A DNA stretch of 64,000 bases, taken from the NCBI RefSeq assembly GCF_028285715.1, contig NZ_JANQOO010000010.1, forward strand, positions 310,001-374,000, given 5' to 3'. The translations under genes and the position numbers were made by a program. Below are positions 61,982 to 64,000 of this stretch, piece by piece. Positions within the stretch are counted from its first letter, which is position 1, and each line of letters begins with the position of its first letter. Below the pieces are notes generated by a model. The model did no database searches, had not been told where the DNA came from, and saw nothing but the letters and a program-made list of their open reading frames with translations. This DNA is from Ulvibacterium sp. GTDB lineage: Bacteria; Bacteroidota; Bacteroidia; Flavobacteriales; Flavobacteriaceae.

Positions 61982-64000
61982 ATGAAATATATAATCCGTT
62001 CAATTTGTCTTGTCTTTCTCTTTTTGACCAGTGGTGTAAAGGGTCAAAGCACAGACCAAAAAATAGATATTGCCCTTATCCTTACGGACTCCTACCGTTT
62101 TTTGGGAGAGGATACAGCCAAGGATGCACAGAAAGCTTTGGCAGCGTACGGTGTGGAAGCCCGCATAAATAGTTACTATCATTCCGACCTTGATTTACTC
62201 ACCTACGAAGAATTAAGTAGCAATCAGTTGCTATTCATCGATATCATCAATGCCGCAAAGGTCGGGCACGTACTACCACTTTTGAATGACATGGCGAAAA
62301 GCGGAAGGAAGGTATTTGCAGTAGGCTCCAATGAAACTACGGGTCTTGGAGCATATACGGCTATCCAAATGGATGCAAAAACCATTGAGTTTTACGAGCA
62401 GTCGGGGCGCGACAACCTGGTGGGTATGGTATTGGATCAATGCCAACGCGCATTTCGTTTCGACATTCCCCAACAGCGTCCGATTCCCATGCCTGAATTT
62501 GCCCTCTGCAATATTCAAAACAAAAAAATCCATGAGGATTTTGAATCGTATCAACAGGACTATGCCGCTTATATGAAAGGTAATCCTTGGATTGCCATAA
62601 ACATGTGGCGAAGTGATTTTTTGTCCGAGCAGTTGACACATTTCAAGGAGTACGCTTCACAGTTTGAAGAGAATGGCTTCAATGTGCTTTTCTATTATGG
62701 TTATCCTGGGAAAAAAGAGGCCGAAAAGCTGTTTTATGACCGAAATAAACGGCTCGTTCCAGAAGTAATCCTGGCACAAGCCGCCTGGCTCGGAGCAAAT
62801 CCACGTACCAACCGGGAACTATTTGAAATGCTCGGCATCCCCGTCATCAATATGATTCAGGTAAATCAGACCGCCGATGAGTGGATGCAGAGTACGAAAG
62901 GCATAGCCATTTACAAGCGTACCAGTTCCTTGAATATTCCCGAACAGATGGGAATGGTACAACCTATCGTGACCAGTAGCAAGGAGGAGGTGAATCCTTC
63001 AACGCAGTGGACTGAAAAGCGTTCCATCCTATTTCAGGTACAGCGATTGCTAAAGCGGGTACAGAAAATGCACGTTTTGCAAAATAAACCGAATGACGAG
63101 AAGCAAATTGCACTGATTTATTACAGCCACCCCCCGGGTAAGGAACTTTTAGGGGCAAGCTACCTTAATGTGGTGCCCAATAGTCTTTATTCCATCCTCT
63201 CCAGATTGAAAAAAGAAGGATATGGCGTTGGTAGTGAAGTGCTTACTGAAGATGATGTATTCGAAAAGGTTTCCAACTATGGCCTGAATATCGGACAATG
63301 GGCACCGAAAGAAATCGATAAACTGGTAGAGAAGGGTAAAGCCACGCTGGTTCCCATGGAGTTGTATTTGAAATGGTATGCCAAACTTTCCAGTCCCTTA
63401 AAAAAAGAAATCGAGCAAGAATGGGGAAAGCCCGAAGAGAGTTCCATTATGATCTGGAAGGATAAAAATGGAAAGAAGTATTTCGTAATTCCATCCATAC
63501 GATATGGCAATGTGTTGCTTACGCCCCAGCCTGTCCGTGGGTGGTCGCAAGATTCAAACATAATGCATCACGATATCTCTGTGCCGCCCCATCACCAATA
63601 CGTAGCATTTTATCTCTATTTACAATTTGGCTACGATGCCGATGCGGTTGTACACCTCGGCACGCATAGTACCCTGGAATGGTTACCCGGAAAGGAAACC
63701 GGGCTAAATCATCATGATGCCTCGGAAGCATTGATCGGGGATATGGTAAATGTGTATCCATACATCGTTGATGATGTGGGCGAAGGGCTTCAGGCAAAGC
63801 GCCGATCAGGGGCCATTATCATTGATCATATGACCCCTCCTTTTGACAAAATCGCTATCAATCCAGTGCTGGCTAAATTGGAACAGCTTATTTCCGAGCA
63901 TAGAATCGCCAAATCCAAAAGTACAGCACTTGCGAAGGCCAAATTCAATGAAATAGGCAAATACGCAAAACAATCAGGAATTATAGCTGATTTAGCCTTT
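61982..64000 (+). CDS. Exported CobN-like metal chelatase, cut by window end
   Basis: At least 673 residues, open to the last base. A signal peptide (start MKYIIRSICLVFLFL, cleavage near VKGQ, residue 22) precedes a CobN/BchH-type large chelatase subunit. Family motifs: PWIAINMWRSDFLS, FYYGYPGKKEAE, IALIYYSHPPGKELLGASYLN, WGKPEESSIM, YGNVLLTPQPVRGW and the core HLGTHSTLEWLPGK at about 558-571. Ordinary CobN is cytoplasmic and works with CobS/CobT ATPases; this one appears exported and no AAA+ partner is present in view. The riboswitch suggests a corrinoid substrate; insertion and removal of metal are both possible. Confidence 0.92.
   Translation, partial: MKYIIRSICLVFLFLTSGVKGQSTDQKIDIALILTDSYRFLGEDTAKDAQKALAAYGVEARINSYYHSDLDLLTYEELSSNQLLFIDIINAAKVGHVLPLLNDMAKSGRKVFAVGSNETTGLGAYTAIQMDAKTIEFYEQSGRDNLVGMVLDQCQRAFRFDIPQQRPIPMPEFALCNIQNKKIHEDFESYQQDYAAYMKGNPWIAINMWRSDFLSEQLTHFKEYASQFEENGFNVLFYYGYPGKKEAEKLFYDRNKRLVPEVILAQAAWLGANPRTNRELFEMLGIPVINMIQVNQTADEWMQSTKGIAIYKRTSSLNIPEQMGMVQPIVTSSKEEVNPSTQWTEKRSILFQVQRLLKRVQKMHVLQNKPNDEKQIALIYYSHPPGKELLGASYLNVVPNSLYSILSRLKKEGYGVGSEVLTEDDVFEKVSNYGLNIGQWAPKEIDKLVEKGKATLVPMELYLKWYAKLSSPLKKEIEQEWGKPEESSIMIWKDKNGKKYFVIPSIRYGNVLLTPQPVRGWSQDSNIMHHDISVPPHHQYVAFYLYLQFGYDADAVVHLGTHSTLEWLPGKETGLNHHDASEALIGDMVNVYPYIVDDVGEGLQAKRRSGAIIIDHMTPPFDKIAINPVLAKLEQLISEHRIAKSKSTALAKAKFNEIGKYAKQSGIIADLAF

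Overview
The window reads as the chromosome of a marine-type flavobacterium (Bacteroidota, Flavobacteriaceae; perhaps near Zobellia, Maribacter or Arenibacter, though the genus is a guess). The support is a SusC/SusD pair, many lipoproteins with Bacteroidota-style lipoboxes, a TPR hybrid two-component sensor with an AraC output domain, several AraC and Crp-like regulators, and promoters with the Bacteroidota -7 element TAnnTTTG instead of a sigma70 -10 box. No rRNA, tRNA, CRISPR array, phage or transposase was seen.

Region 1 (1-20.6 kb) is a glycan-use locus with its regulators. On the minus strand lie SusC, SusD, a GH92 alpha-mannosidase-like lipoprotein and a LacI-family regulator. Divergent from SusC is an exported fusion of a glycerophosphodiester-phosphodiesterase-like domain and alkaline phosphatase, followed by a HAD phosphatase. 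One palindrome, ATGCAAAGGTTTGCAT, occurs before SusC, before the phosphodiesterase-phosphatase fusion and at the left edge, and is the likely LacI-type operator. A mannose-containing phosphodiester substrate is a reasonable inference. Then come an orphan LytS-type sensor kinase, a beta-helix surface lipoprotein and a hybrid sensor kinase.

Region 2 (20.7-47.7 kb) is accessory DNA: about thirty mostly unrelated genes, nearly all on the plus strand, many AT-rich. Many are separated by short imperfect inverted-repeat sites with a common plan (outer AAC...GTT pair, short unpaired spacer, inner paired box). The layout resembles an integron gene-cassette array without an integrase, but most sites do not match the classical attC consensus. 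Cargo includes methyltransferases, DoxX proteins, an amidohydrolase, an SMR exporter, a serine hydrolase, PhzF, a flavoprotein behind a metal-regulator-like palindrome, and a DUF2200 gene broken by one stop codon.

Region 3 (47.8-64 kb) is a vitamin B12 locus with three cobalamin riboswitches. Two are divergent, before a BtuB-like TonB receptor and a BtuFCD-like ABC importer. A minus-strand operon (CobQ, CobD/CobC-like, CbiB, an AAA NTPase, CobB/CbiA, then a PduO-type adenosyltransferase) covers late corrinoid steps and has no riboswitch of its own in the sequence seen. The third riboswitch drives a plus-strand set: a six-helix membrane protein, a MotA/TolQ/ExbB channel protein, a DUF2149 protein and a CobN-like chelatase with a signal peptide, cut by the window end. 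This resembles the haem hmuSTUV system placed under B12 control and is the best candidate here for a poorly described system: an exported, possibly proton-motive-force-driven corrinoid metal chelatase or dechelatase.
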